From the NCBI RefSeq assembly GCF_000165395.2, contig NC_010574.1, positions 496,001 to 560,000 on the forward strand: a stretch of 64,000 nt of DNA, given 5' to 3'. The position numbers were made by a program, and so were the translations under genes. Positions within the stretch are counted from its first letter, which is position 1; the number at the start of each line of letters is the position of its first letter. The DNA is from Babesia bovis T2Bo (lineage: Eukaryota; Apicomplexa; Aconoidasida; Piroplasmida; Babesiidae). Below, piece after piece: positions 11,481 to 23,501 of the stretch. The notes under the pieces were generated by a model. That model was given only the letters and a program-made list of their open reading frames with translations, had not been told where the DNA came from and did no database searches.

Positions 11481-14400
11481 ATGGCGGCAATACTCGAGGA
11501 GGAGGTTCCTCTCGGACCGGGTATGTCATTGCGTTGATTTTTGTGTCAAAAAGAAGGAGATGTGTTTGATATATGTTTGTATTTAGGGGTGTATATGTAC
11601 TATGCAGGTCCTGGGAATACTATGGATGCAAGTCCCGGCCCTGTTGGATTCCGAGTATACAAGCGTCACTGCGACCGTCATCGTTATGAGCGTGATTTCC
11701 GTCGTCGTTTACGTAATCTCCGTGTAGCTGAGTTGCGCTTCGGTCGTGCCTTAGAGCCAAAATGCCGAGATTCACCAGATGAGGATTGTCGCGTTGTCCA
11801 CAGGGTCTTCTCTGAGTTAGATTCCATACGTCCGCAACTTCTGGAATGTTTCCATAAGGCTCCGGATTCTATTATCAATCGTTTGCGTGATTTATTGGGG
11901 GCTTCCTTGGGTATTGCGTTCGACGTAGAGAATAACACCGGCAGGGACGATCACAGATCCAACACAAAGCATACTGAGGATAATGTTACTGTACAGCCTC
12001 CCGATATAGATCTATCTTCAAGCCAAGATCAAAATTTCTTTTCCCCGGTCTTTGTGGAAACCACTTTGTCTACTCTTACTGAATGCTATGACACAATTGC
12101 TAATTTAGAGCATCAGGTTTCGAAACTCACTCGGGAGAACATAGACCTAGGATTAAAGCTATCTTGGGCTTATTCCGATATTTGCTCAATGGATATGGAG
12201 AATGCGTACACTGAGCAACGTTACCTGGAATCCCTAACCAGTCTGACCGAAAGTTTGTACGAGTATTCAACTCAATGTTCGAAGCTCCAAAGCTTAGTCC
12301 TGAGGCAGGGTATCCGAATATGCTCTCAAAATCGCGCATTGTCCAACCTGGAAAAGGAGGCGGCGAAATATTCCCACTTGAACGCTACCATATGCCCTAT
12401 ATTTACTAAGTGTAGTGTTAATTTCGGTACGTTTATCTCTGTTCATATCCTTGTCATCATGCATACAGATTCTGATCCCGGATCTGTTGGTATGGCAGAC
12501 TCCAATGAACCCACGATAGAGCGTTTCTTCATCTGCGAGGGCGACCGTACTACCAGTGCTTATGACTCTGATGGCCAAGGATCTGTTCTTGGGGTGTCTG
12601 TGCCTTCTATACAACCGCAGATACATAATGGCAGCTCCTTATTCTATGAATGTGGTACAATGCCCATGGTTGAACAAGGCATGGCCTCTGGTCAACTTGC
12701 CATAGGTCAGTACAGGCAGGTTCCTAGGTCTATGTTCCATGATACTAGCAATTCCATTGAGGTATCTGAAGTATTAAGATCTACTTCTAAGCCAGTTTCT
12801 GAAACTGCGACAATGTCGCATACTGCTGATAACGAGGTTCAAGTAGCGGCACAAGACGGGATACCGGAAACTGTCTCTGGCACATCTAAGAACGGCTCGA
12901 GGCATGAAATGGACATTAGTGATACTGGTGTGAGCAAGTTGAAAACGGAAAATTCTGCGCTGCAGAAGAAACTGCGTAAGTATCTACGTCTTATACGTAC
13001 TCTCAAGCATGAAATTGAGCGTCTGCGCCCCCGGAAGTCAATATCTGCTGAATTGTCTGCTGAACTATCCACTAGTGCTGTGGTTCCATTTGGCTTTCGT
13101 GTGTATGAAGAGGGTAGTCCCATTACTGGTATAGGTCCTACCACGTCTACCGGCCTGCCTCCAGAGGACACTAAGGTCAAGGAGCTTAAGGCTGAAATTT
13201 CAGCACTGCAGGACCAGATTCAGCGTTACGAGAAGGCCGAGGAAGAACGGCTTCATGTATCCGAGAAACTGAATTCCGAGGAGCGGCGCAGTCGTGAATT
13301 AGCACAGGAACTCACTTCAGCACGTCGTCGTATGGCTTCATATCATCATGAGATTGAGCAGATCTTGCGATCCTGTGGCGGTGCCGAGGTACTCTTTCCG
13401 AATGCTGATCGCAATTTCTCCAGTACTGCGGTATCACAGAACCCGGACCACTCTGCAAAGTCCGGTCCACAAATGTCGGACTTGAAGGCTGTATTCAGCT
13501 CACTTCAGGAGCGTCTGGCATGTTTAGATTCCGATAACAGTAATCTGCGTGCTGAATTGGAGCGTGGTCGTTCTGATCTCGCAGCGGTTCATGCTGAATT
13601 ATGCCACCTGCGCAAAGAAAATGAGCTGCTATTGTCCGATACGCGTGCTGCGGGATCACTCGCCATGGAACGCGTATTCCATTGCGTGACTTCGGCTATG
13701 GAGTCACTGGCTAAAAACAAGGTGGAGGACCTTGAGGGCGTGGACTTGAGTGCCACGGCACTGGCTCCACAGGTACTAGACGAACGCACATGTGCCCTGG
13801 AAATGGAAAACAGATTATATAAAGAGAAGGCAGAGTCGTTACTCGATACTTTATATCACGTATCCCTGGAGAGGTCAAAGATGGCAGTGGATATATCGCG
13901 TTTGAATGGTGAGATACATTCATGCCGGCAGCAGTTGCAGAAGTTTAGTAACCAGTGTGCCGAGCTCACGGCGGCTGGTCACGAAGTCGAGTGTTTACGC
14001 GCAAAGTGCAATATTTACAGCGAGCAGGTGGAGCGCTTGAAGCATATGAGCGCCGACCTGACCGACTTGAACAACAGGCTGAGTGATGACGTCCGGTCCC
14101 TAGAGGAAAAGGGCGCTTTTGCCCGTAACGAATCACATTCCTTACGGGAAGAAGTGCGCCAGTTGCAGTCGCTGCTGATTGGCGATGCGAAGATAGCGCA
14201 TGATGCCATCCGTGATCGCGTGGCTATAATTGAGCTTGAAGGCAGATGTAACATTTTGACAGAGGCGCTAACCAATGGCACGGCGGAGCTAGACTCTTTG
14301 CGAAGCAAAAATTCAAACCTAATCAAAATGGTAATGGAATTGCGCTACTCCCTTGAGCAGGAGCGAGCTGCTAACGTAGAAAACATGCGCCAAGTAAATA

Positions 14401-16773
14401 GCCTGTCCGAATCTGAAGGACGCCTCCGCAATCAAATAGAGCGCCATGAAACACAGATGGAAGGCCTCAGGGCATCAGTGGCATCACTTACGGAATCGTT
14501 GGAGCAGAGTGCGGCGGACCTGCGTGCAACGCAGTCACGCTTGGCAGAGAAGGAGCATGATGAAGCAGGCATGGCCTCGAAAATAGAGATGCTCACCTCT
14601 AACCTGAAGGTAGTCCTAACCTCTATGCGTGACGCTAAACCGTTAAGGCTTTCTCCTAGTGATTTATCTGCTGTGGATATTTCCGGGTTGACGCATTTCA
14701 ACCCAAATGTATACTACACCTTGATGGACTCCATCCAAGCCACTATTATCGACTGCCAGGATATGACAGCCACTAGCTCAATGGTGCATGATGTTACTAT
14801 CGCAAGGGACAAGATATACAACATACTCAAGTGTAATTACTTACTGACTATCCTGGCTACTGGGTTGTGCCGTCAACTGAGTACCCTCAGCACAGGTCTC
14901 GTAGATGCTGTCAGGTTGCAGGGAGGCTCTCTAGGCCACATCGTGCGATGCTTGGGTGATAACCTCAACTTAGATATGATGCGAACTGAATTCTCAACCA
15001 AGGTCACGAATATCTACAGCCACGTCAAGGAACTGAACGGCTTGCTCCAGCAGGTACAGAAGAGTAAACCTACTGATGGTATTAATCGCTTGAAGGAATT
15101 CTACGAAAACATGCTCAACAAGTCACAGCAAAAGCTGGAGCAATTGGGTACCCTGGTCAAGACAAAGGAAAAAGAGGAGTCATCTCTACGTGCTGAAAAC
15201 TCTAAACTCATCTCCGACTGTGCAGATGCAGCAAACGCGTTGCACGAATTTGAGCGCCGCCTTGAGCAGTTATCAAATGAGAGCAAATCACTGTGCTCTA
15301 TAGCCATGTCACTCATGCCTTCTTCGGAGCACTCCGATTGCGACCGGAATGACCTGAAGTCGATTCTATCAGCCCTGAGGTCATATATATCATCCCTGGG
15401 CTCATACAAAGAGCGTTACAAGAAGCTTCTGGAAAATCCACCTGAGCCCAAGGTTATCACTGTCACTGCGCGGCCACAAGTTTCCGATGCCTGCGTAGGA
15501 ACTGTGAACACACCGGCGCAGCCACCAGCTAGCACCGCGCAGCGGGCGGAGCCGGTACCGGAGAGGCCTCCAGTGCGCTCCGGTCCACGCCTATCTCGCC
15601 ACAGGCCCACTTTGGACATATCAGTTATCAAGGAAGTGGATGCTAACGTGAGGTACTATATCAAGAACATTAGGTCTAGCCTAGAGGACCATGTAAGGAG
15701 CGTGTCTAGCCGTGGTGATAATAGCGACACTGAATACGAAAGCCCTAGATCAGTGTCAGTCGGGCGTTCTGACGCCACTGTTTGCGATGATAGTGATAGC
15801 GACGAGGATTACTCCACGTCGCTATCACGAGGGACACTGGGTGAGGAACTTGTGCGCCGCCACACGCGCCAATTCGAATCGATTTGTGACTTGGTTGAGC
15901 AAATGCGTGACTTGAAGCCGCTGCCGAAAACACCAACACCTCATGTTTCCTATGCAGACCCTCCCGATAACAGCAAACGCAATATAACCCCGGCGTCTGA
16001 TATGGCTGTCATGCACCATTTCAATCAGCTGTGCTCGGCACTCAAGGAATATACCATAGGCACATCAATGGCGCTTAGCGTGGATGATGTATTCTACCAG
16101 ATGGAACTAGTCATGCTGGACCAGGGTGACCGTGAGCATCGTAGAGCTCTGTGGGACCGTTGTGTAGCCAACTTGGTTTCGGTGGTCATCCAAGTGCTGA
16201 AAACTGAATCGGAGGAACGCCAGAGCGTAGTGGACGAACTTCAACGCAGGTGTAACATGGTATCCAGCGCATTAGCTGAAACCAATGGGCTATGCCGTCT
16301 ACGAGAGGAGGAACTACACCGACGCAGTGCAGAGCTTAATGATGCCTGCAGCAAGCTAGATGAACTAGAGCAGCACTGCCGTAAACTTGAAGTTGAACTG
16401 GAACTGCGCCCACAGGGTTACACCGTTCCAGACGATACTGAAATAAGGGCACTGCAAACGGAAATTGCGCAACGCGAGGACGAACTACGTGTGCTTAACA
16501 AGGAAGTTTCCAAACTACATTCGGTAGTCATTGACCTCGAGGAAATAAACGGACTACTGACGCAGCAGATATCACGCTTGCGCGCTGATAAGTAAGTGTA
16601 TATACCAAGTCACACAATATATTGCAGCGACCACTTGAACGCCACCGTTGACAAGCAGCAGAGGCATATTTCTGCATTAAATAGTGAGTTGTCGTGTCTA
16701 GAGTGAGTTAACATCAATCGCGATTAAAATGTGCAGGGTGGAAACTGAACGCCTAAGACGAGACTACACATAG
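11481..16773 (+). CDS. Large coiled-coil protein, function unknown
   Basis: Predicted 1,697 residues. I place the start at 11481 (MAAILEEEVPLGPG). Introns are at 11521-11607, 12427-12468 (42 nt, in frame, so easily missed), 16592-16627 and 16703-16736. Long stretches of heptad-like Leu/Glu/Arg sequence run from about residue 480 to 1300 and again at the C-terminus, with Ser-rich linkers between. A Pro-rich segment near 15,480-15,600 separates two coiled-coil regions. The peptide GFRVY occurs twice, near the N-terminus (PVGFRVYKRH) and mid-protein (PFGFRVYEEG). No membrane span, enzyme motif or named family is recognised. A structural or scaffold role (centrosome, apical complex or cytoskeleton) fits the composition but is only a guess. 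Confidence 0.8.
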
Positions 16774-16822
16774 TGTAATTCAACATTTCTATAATGTTTC
16801 TTTGGTACCATATTTTTTAACC

Positions 16823-19419
16823 ATGTTGTTTGTTCGTGAATACATTGCTCCGCGATTAAATCGTTTATGCCGCGCGCGGAGGTTTGCCTCGGATGCCAGC
16901 GTAGGTCCATGTAACCAGATTCCTTAAGATTCTCAGGCCACATGCCACGATTCCAACCAACAGTGCTCAACAAATGGATATTCTGATGTTCCAGGCAATA
17001 TAAAACCGGGAAATAATGATCACAAGGCCTCGAAAAGCGCACATAATACAGCCATTGGGCATGAGGCAGAAGTTGCAGAGCTACATAATATCTGCAATTC
17101 AGGGTTATCAGCTGAAAAATCGCTATCCATAGATGAAATAAGACGTGTTTCATCGAATTTCCAAAAACTTAGGCGCAAGGGCGTCGTGGATGCAGACCTT
17201 TGTGAGAAGTACTCGTCACTACTGCTAAACTATGCCGAAGGCTCGGAATCCAAGCCTAGGATCACGCCAAATGAATGCTTCGAGCTGTTTATGAGCCAAT
17301 TTGAAACCAACTCGCCCCGGCACATATCGCTCCTGGCATCACGACTATTGGAGTGAGTTTCGACGTTACCAGTGTTTATATTGCCTTAGTTGCATCAAGG
17401 CAGACGGTACCAATGCATCTATCGCACTTGCAATAAGGGCGCTCGTGCGCCTTCAGCAGGCTAAAATATCATTTCCTGAAATGTTGGAGTACGTGGCCAA
17501 TAACGTTGAAGCCATGTCACCGGTGCAACTGGCAGATTTTACGTGGATATGTTACTCCGGGGGTCTGAGATCTAAGCATCACCTGGATATCGCATACAAA
17601 GCGTGTCTGCATAGATTGCACGAATTTGATTTTGCAGATCTGCTCCGTGTTATGAGGAGCCTCAGCTACTTCTCATACGAGTACCGCGAGGCATTCAAGG
17701 CTAGCTGGGAACTGTGCCGCGACAAACTGCAGTGCCTGCGCAATGATGATCTGCTGATGCTGCTGAATATCTGCAAAACACTCCATAAGGAACAGCATTC
17801 CCTAAGTATGCGCGATACCATACTCGAGCACATTATGAACGACATGATGAATTATCCAACTAAATTCGGGTTACAATGCCTCGGGCACCTTACGCGAGGC
17901 GTTAGGACTAAAGTAGCTGGTAAATTCATTTTGGACGTCCTGAGTGACACCTCGGAGTGTAGGAAGGAATTTGAACAGATGCCAGTGTCAGCCCTGGTAT
18001 CAATCATGCAGTGTATTGAATTTTGGCGCATACGCATGGGACAGTTGACTATTATACTGGATATAATGGCCGATCGTATCAGCGAACTGGCATACTCCAG
18101 GAACCTAGGGCTCTGGGCAGATGTTTACAACGTCATCTACAGCACGGGCTGGTTCAACATCAAGTTCATGCGTGCCGGCGTGGACCATATCTTATCTGTA
18201 AGTCAACAAGAAGTGCCCCAAGCAACATATAGGAAACACAAATACTGCATCGGGTGTCAAGCCACCAGGTAATAAGAGTTCTCCAGGCCTTCTATAAGCT
18301 GAGGTACTACCACAGGGAGTCATACGAGCGCATGCTGCAAATATTCCTTGACGACTTTGATGCCATTAAGGTCAAGCTGAACGTTGTATGCGAGGCGCTG
18401 CTAGCAGCAGCCGATGCTAACATTGAAATGCCAGCGCTATACGAACGATGCATAGAGCATCTGTCACAGAAGCTCCAAGGCCTTCAACTGGTAAACGACG
18501 ACCTACTGCAAGAGATGGAATGCAGGTATGTAGTATCACGTATTAGCTTAGATATACTGGCTAACGTCCTAAAATGTCACTGATAACGCTATACACAGCT
18601 ACCTATGGCCACGGAACGTGATCACCAGCGCATGGGCACTGGCCGTCATGGGATACAACGGTGACCCAAGGTTCAAAGTGTTCCTCGAACTCTTGAAAAC
18701 TCAGGCGTAAGTTATCTGTACACAGGCTCTAGTAACACCGCAGGATATTCGAGCAACCGCAACAAACTTCCATAGTGCTAATGGCACTGGAAGTGGCAGA
18801 ATCAACACTAGTTTCCGGACATCATCTCGAACTATCGGAAACGATACTAGATATATACGGGAACCGATTGAGAGAGATGGAAAGGGCTGAACCCGAATTG
18901 AACTTGCAAGATGTAGATCCCAACGATAGCATGAGGGACCACGTGGACGAACGGATGACGTTCGCACAATGCCAGGAAGCCCACTTCCACAAGGGAAGGA
19001 TGAGGGCCACCAAGCATATCTCAGGTAAATTGGTACTGTCCCACGAAAACGCAGTGCAGATATACTGTACCACCTAGGAAGGCGGGATGTACTGGTAAGA
19101 GTGGCGCCGCACTATAACTCACCCTATCTCATTGATGTATGCCTGTCTAACGAAAGTAAAAAGGGACTGGTGCTATTCAGCGGTCGTGAATTAATGCGCA
19201 ACCACGAAGATGGTAAATGGAGCGTTGTGGACACAGGCTCAACACGACTTAAACGGTATATCCTAGCCAAAACAGGTTGGAAAGTAAGTTGCTATTGAAT
19301 AGACCCATTGACGTTAGGTCTACGAAATAAGCTGTGGACACTGGGCAATGCTGCAAACACCATTGGAACGCAAGGAATATATCCGAACTGCCTTGGCAGC
19401 ACTGGATATAGAGTTATAA
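16823..19419 (+). CDS. RAP-domain protein, probably mitochondrial
   Basis: The C-terminal RAP domain is spread over the last two exons (RRDVLVRVAPHYNSPYLIDV, GLVLFSGRELMRN, then YEISCGHWAML). It follows a helical region resembling the FASTK/OPR-like repeats found before RAP domains in apicomplexan organellar RNA-binding proteins. Phase-consistent exons: 16929-17352, 17390-18197, 18269-18525, 18599-18706, 18744-19024, 19078-19283, 19318-19419. The proposed first exon, 16823-16904, encodes an Arg-rich, acid-free MLFVREYIAPRLNRLCRARR, a good mitochondrial presequence. An in-frame TAA at 16925-16927 blocks a direct join, and a 24-nt intron (16905-16928) would resolve it. The start is therefore uncertain; the total would be 755 residues. 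The ATG lies only 49 nt after the coiled-coil gene, and the 3' end is 3 nt from the convergent gene. Confidence 0.82.
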
Positions 19420-19422
19420 ATA

Positions 19423-20091
19423 TTAAAGCAGGTCAAGCTTAACGCGCTTGTCAAGCACAGACTCAACAAGGCCCATGTATGAGTGCAAGTCTAAAGCTAC
19501 CAAGCGAGAGTGCAACTTGTCTAAATCGGGCTCTGCCTCATCCTCAGATTCACTACAACTCTCCTCTGGCATCTCCTCGCGCGCAGTGTCGTCATTTGTA
19601 AAGCAATATCCCACAGGGGTATCGGCAACAGTAGTTGCGTATGGAGATTCCTGAGCCTCAAACTCGCAAAAACCTGAATGGCCATTGAGTTTAATCTCTG
19701 TGCTGTTGATGAGCTGCTCAAAGTTAGCGATCTCATTGTCCAAATCCTTGTTGAACGGTGCAGCTACCGGCTGCTCCACAGGGGTCTCAATGGGCTTCTC
19801 ATCCGATACCTGGACCTCTACATTAGTAGTAACGGGAACATCCTCCGTGTTCCTAGACTGTCTAATTAAAGAAGCTACATCTGCGATAAACGTCTTGAGC
19901 TGATCTAAATCATCCTGGTAGTGCTCGTCATTACTACCGGCACTACGCGGAGAGCAACTACAAGAGGAACATTCATCCGCCGACTCAGAAGAGCAGCAGG
20001 AACCCGAGTCACAACTGCAAGAACTAGATGAACACACATCTGAAGCGCTGTCCTCGCTAGAAGTATAATCACACTCACTAGGGGCTGCCAT
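19423..20091 (-). CDS. Acidic Ser/Cys-rich protein of unknown function
   Basis: 222 residues in one exon, convergent with the RAP gene and separated from it by only 3 nt. The first 60 residues are low-complexity Ser, Cys, Asp and Glu (SSSSCSCDSGSCCSSESADE). A helical segment follows (DDLDQLKTFIADVASLIRQS), then an acidic middle, and a C-terminal helix rich in Leu and Lys (LHSRLVALDLHSYMGLVESV). No signal peptide or membrane helix is present. The clustered cysteines are not arranged as a recognisable zinc finger. I do not recognise the family. Uninterrupted length and a clean start support it as a real gene. Confidence 0.65.
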   Translation of the reverse strand: MAAPSECDYTSSEDSASDVCSSSSCSCDSGSCCSSESADECSSCSCSPRSAGSNDEHYQDDLDQLKTFIADVASLIRQSRNTEDVPVTTNVEVQVSDEKPIETPVEQPVAAPFNKDLDNEIANFEQLINSTEIKLNGHSGFCEFEAQESPYATTVADTPVGYCFTNDDTAREEMPEESCSESEDEAEPDLDKLHSRLVALDLHSYMGLVESVLDKRVKLDLL

Positions 20092-20613
20092 GACTATATC
20101 ACATCATTGTTTTATGTATATTGCATCAACAGAGATCTGTAGACATCCCAAACACAGTGTAGACAAGTGGAGCGTCTGCCGCTGGGTGCCAGCGTAAATA
20201 TAAACATAAACAATATTTAATATAGATACTAAAATAAATGATTTTAATGTTGTAGATTTAATGTGTAAAGTAATAGCACAATCTAAGATACAATAAACTA
20301 AACTGGGTCGCCAGTAGTAATAGCAATATACCAAGATGTATTACGTAGCATATAACAAGATAAAAGAAACGTTAAAATTTGCATAGACTATTTTGTATAG
20401 CGGTTACCCTGTAATGCCACTATGCTGATGTTCCAAGTGCTATAATGCTACCATAGGCTATATAAGAACCAAAGAATGGATTGTTCTATATGTTTTTATA
20501 AAGCATTATGTACATGTATAAAATAATGGCAACAAATCTAGGCATATAGCAGTCCACACATTAGAAGCTTATAGTGTCGCCTACCCAATTGATAAGTCAG
20601 TCACTTCCAGATA
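20092..20613. other. Intergenic, divergent promoter region
   Basis: About 520 bp of AT-rich sequence between two divergent genes, with no ORF I would support. It should contain the promoters of the acidic protein and of the bc1 hinge subunit. Confidence 0.35.
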
Positions 20614-21233
20614 ATGGCATATCCTTATCGCCCGAAGTTCTTTTTTAAATACCCGGAGTATATCCCTCCGACTGACGAGCAGGACGCGCAAATCGACCCG
20701 CGTGAAAAGCTCAAGCCAGCCTGCGAGGAGAAGTGCAAGAACTTCACCAAGCTATACAATGTAAGTCCTTTATGTATCTGTTGCTTCTAAATTAGAGGTA
20801 TTTTGCCAGAACCAGCCTATGTGCTGTATTCCATAGACTATCACAAACCGGCAAGCGCGTAGGATCCCATCAAATCGTGGTTACTACCTAATTAGTATTG
20901 ATTGAACGTTTTAAACCTTTTAAAGGGGTCACTAATACGTTTGTGTCAATGTGATTGATTATACTTAACGGTTGTGATGCATTGTCTGAGATTCGGTTGC
21001 ATACCTTACGCTTGGCTAATTGCTGTTTAGGAATGTGCTGAACGCGTGAAACACAGAAATGAGGTGTACCGCAAGGCTGCTGCAGAGGGACGCGGACTAG
21101 AAGTCCAGGGACCAGGACAATGCCTGGGACAACACTATGATCTAGTGAGCTGCGTGGACAACTGCGTACGTTATATTACAAAGGTTATAACCGTGTGTAG
21201 GTGGCAAAGGATCTATTCAGATACCTAGTGTAA
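20614..21233 (+). CDS. QCR6: Cytochrome b-c1 complex subunit 6, hinge protein (QCR6/UQCRH)
   Basis: Small intermembrane-space subunit of mitochondrial complex III that helps dock cytochrome c. Three exons, 20614-20760, 21031-21165 and 21201-21233, give 104 residues with every junction in phase. The hallmark is paired cysteines in two helices: CEEKCKNFTKLYN, ECAERVKHRNEVY, then CLGQHYDLVSCVDNC joined to VAKDLFRYLV. The family ends in a similar C-x(10-13)-C...H/DLF.L pattern. The first intron is unusually long here (270 nt) and the second is 35 nt. The N-terminus (MAYPYRPKFFFKYPEY) has no clear cleavable presequence. It converges with PRP3, 25 bp apart. Confidence 0.88.
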
Positions 21234-21258
21234 CTGTAAACGCCAACATAACATTGTA

Positions 21259-23097
21259 CTAAATGTCTTTTAGAGGGTCCCTGTATTTCTGTACCATCTC
21301 AAAGTAGTGTAGCGCCTTGGAAGGTTTCAAAATCTCAGTTATCTCCTCATCACAATCAGCAAACGCCACGCTCCATGTTGAAAAGTTGCGCTTCTTCACG
21401 CTGCCAGTCCAAATCTGCTTGCAAAACCCGCCGGAAGAGTCATAGAGTAGCACGTCCTCATCAGTAGTTGTCTCCGCCTCCTCCCACTTTATGCGACGCA
21501 TTAGTAGCTTTATGTAGCGCTTCACCGATAACTTGCTGCCCTCAATCACGACGATCGATTGAGCATGCCTAGCAACAATGCAGCAACCGGTCAAGTGAAA
21601 TTGCTGAGCATTCACATCAACCTTGAATAACAACTTAGGGTTCGTAAGAGACCGCAATGTGAATAAGGCAGCCTCAATCTCCTCATTCTTACCAACCTGC
21701 CATTTCTTGGCGTGCTTTTTGGAACGTTGCTCAGGGGTTAACTTGCGCTCCTCATTGCGCCTCTCGTGGTTCATCAAACGCTCCTCCATCTGATCACGCA
21801 CCTGCTTCTCCACAAGAGATGGATCAGCTACAGATTGGTCCTTAAGTACACGAAGTAAATTAGATAGTTTCAACTTAGGAGCTGGAGGTGGAATCAAACC
21901 AATACGAATCTTATCCTGAATGGCCTTAAGCTTCTCCTCACGCTTGCGACGACGCAACTTCTTCCGTTCCTCCTTTGTCAACATGATCGAAGGAGTGTCC
22001 TTTCCCTTCTTACGCTTACCATCTATCTTGCAAGGATGCTCAATGTAGTTATTAAACTTCTTCTCGTTAATCATACATAAATCTGGGTCAATATCCAACG
22101 TCTGGTGTTTCTTCACGTTGCCAGACTTAAAGGGGTCCTCACCCGTCTTCAAAATAATAACACCGCGGTCCCACCATTCCATCCACGGCTCGTCATCGTC
22201 CTGGAAATGTATCAATAACATAAACACTACAACATACCCAGGAATCCTTTTTCTCTAACATACCAGCCTTTAAAGGTATCAAATTGGGATTCGTCTCCTC
22301 CACCCGGTCACCATCCACAGGTAATGCAGCATTCTCACCCGTCGATTCCAACTTCTGGCGAGCAGCCAGACGGCGCTCCTGCTGCTCTATCAACATCTTG
22401 CGCTGTAATTGAATCTTACGACGATTTATACCAAGGGCATTGTCCTCAAGCTGACGTTGCAACTGGCGCTCCTGTTTAATGTAAGAGCCAGGCTCAACAA
22501 AATTCAAACTGCTGCGCCTACGGCGCTTAGATACCATCAAAGTTGAATCTACATACTGACTCTCCTCAGCCCGCTTGGCAATCTTATCAACCTTGTCAAC
22601 CTTAGGGCGCTCAGGAGCAGTGGTGGCAGCCTCCTTCTGCAACTTCTCACGCTCAAAGTTCTGGTTAATCTTTAAATTAGAATGAAGTATGGGACGGTGC
22701 TGCATCACATTCCCAGATTCGTCCAACACGCGTCCCATATCGTCAACCATAAGAGGCTTCAGACCAAGCTTAATCGTCGTCGGAAGAAGCTTCTTAGATA
22801 AGTCAATCTTGCTGAGCTTCTCCTTTATCTGTCTACGCACCTGCTCCTCCTTCTTAGCAGCCGCAAGAGCTTCTTTGGCATTCTTGATGTTGCGTGCGAC
22901 TGCATAGGCCGTCATTCGCAATGTAGATAAACCTACTCTCAGCCGGCGACAAACCCTTAACGCCTCCATTACCTAAAAACAGATATAATTCGTTGTTACA
23001 CACACATACCGACGCTACTCTGCGATTTTGTAGAAGAATCACCATCCTCCGCCTGCAATGTTGTTTTTAATAGACTCCAAGACATACCGCGCGCCAT
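21259..23097 (-). CDS. PRP3: U4/U6 snRNP protein PRP3
   Basis: Component of the U4/U6.U5 tri-snRNP needed for pre-mRNA splicing. Exons 23097-23010, 22972-22937, 22899-22238 and 22200-21259 give 575 residues, with a start at MARGMSWSLL. The central PRP3 domain is clear: EPWMEWWDRGVI, LTKEERKKLRRRKREEK, then IRIGLIPPPAPKLKLSNLLR and MNHERRNEERKLTPEQR. The C-terminal DUF1115-type domain follows (LTGCCIVARHAQSIVVIEGS, YIKLLMRRIKWEE). Three short introns interrupt it, two of them 37 nt. It diverges from the HORMA gene across about 400 bp. Confidence 0.92.
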
Positions 23098-23501
23098 CGC
23101 GACTGCTTACGATCTGTACCAGCGACTCCCATGATTAAGTAATGACGCTAAACGAACATAAACAAAATACGGGAATAAATGGAGTGATTTTAGAGCCACA
23201 TACACCCCCTGATTATCACGCAGATGCCAGGCTCCCTATTTAATATAAACTTTATAAATAACAATGCAGTACATAAAAATGCTGCATACCGCATATAAAT
23301 GAGATTCCATTGATAGTTATCGTTATTCTTGCCGTTAAATTGAAAACCAGCTGCTGCTTTCTAAGAGCCACAGTTTTCCTTCCTGAAACCCGGGCTTCTA
23401 AAGACCTGACACGCCTCATGATGGCAATATACGATCTATACCCATAGAAATGCTATAACAAACAGCACACATTCGTGTATTAGAGTTTTAAGAATATTTA
23501 T
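23098..23501. other. Intergenic, divergent promoter region
   Basis: About 400 bp between the PRP3 and HORMA-gene starts. AT-rich, no ORF; presumed bidirectional promoter, no motif identified. Confidence 0.35.

Noticed and set aside
16764..17153. 129-codon minus-strand ORF
   Set aside because: Antisense to the second exon of the RAP gene, whose plus frame is continuous and in phase with later exons.
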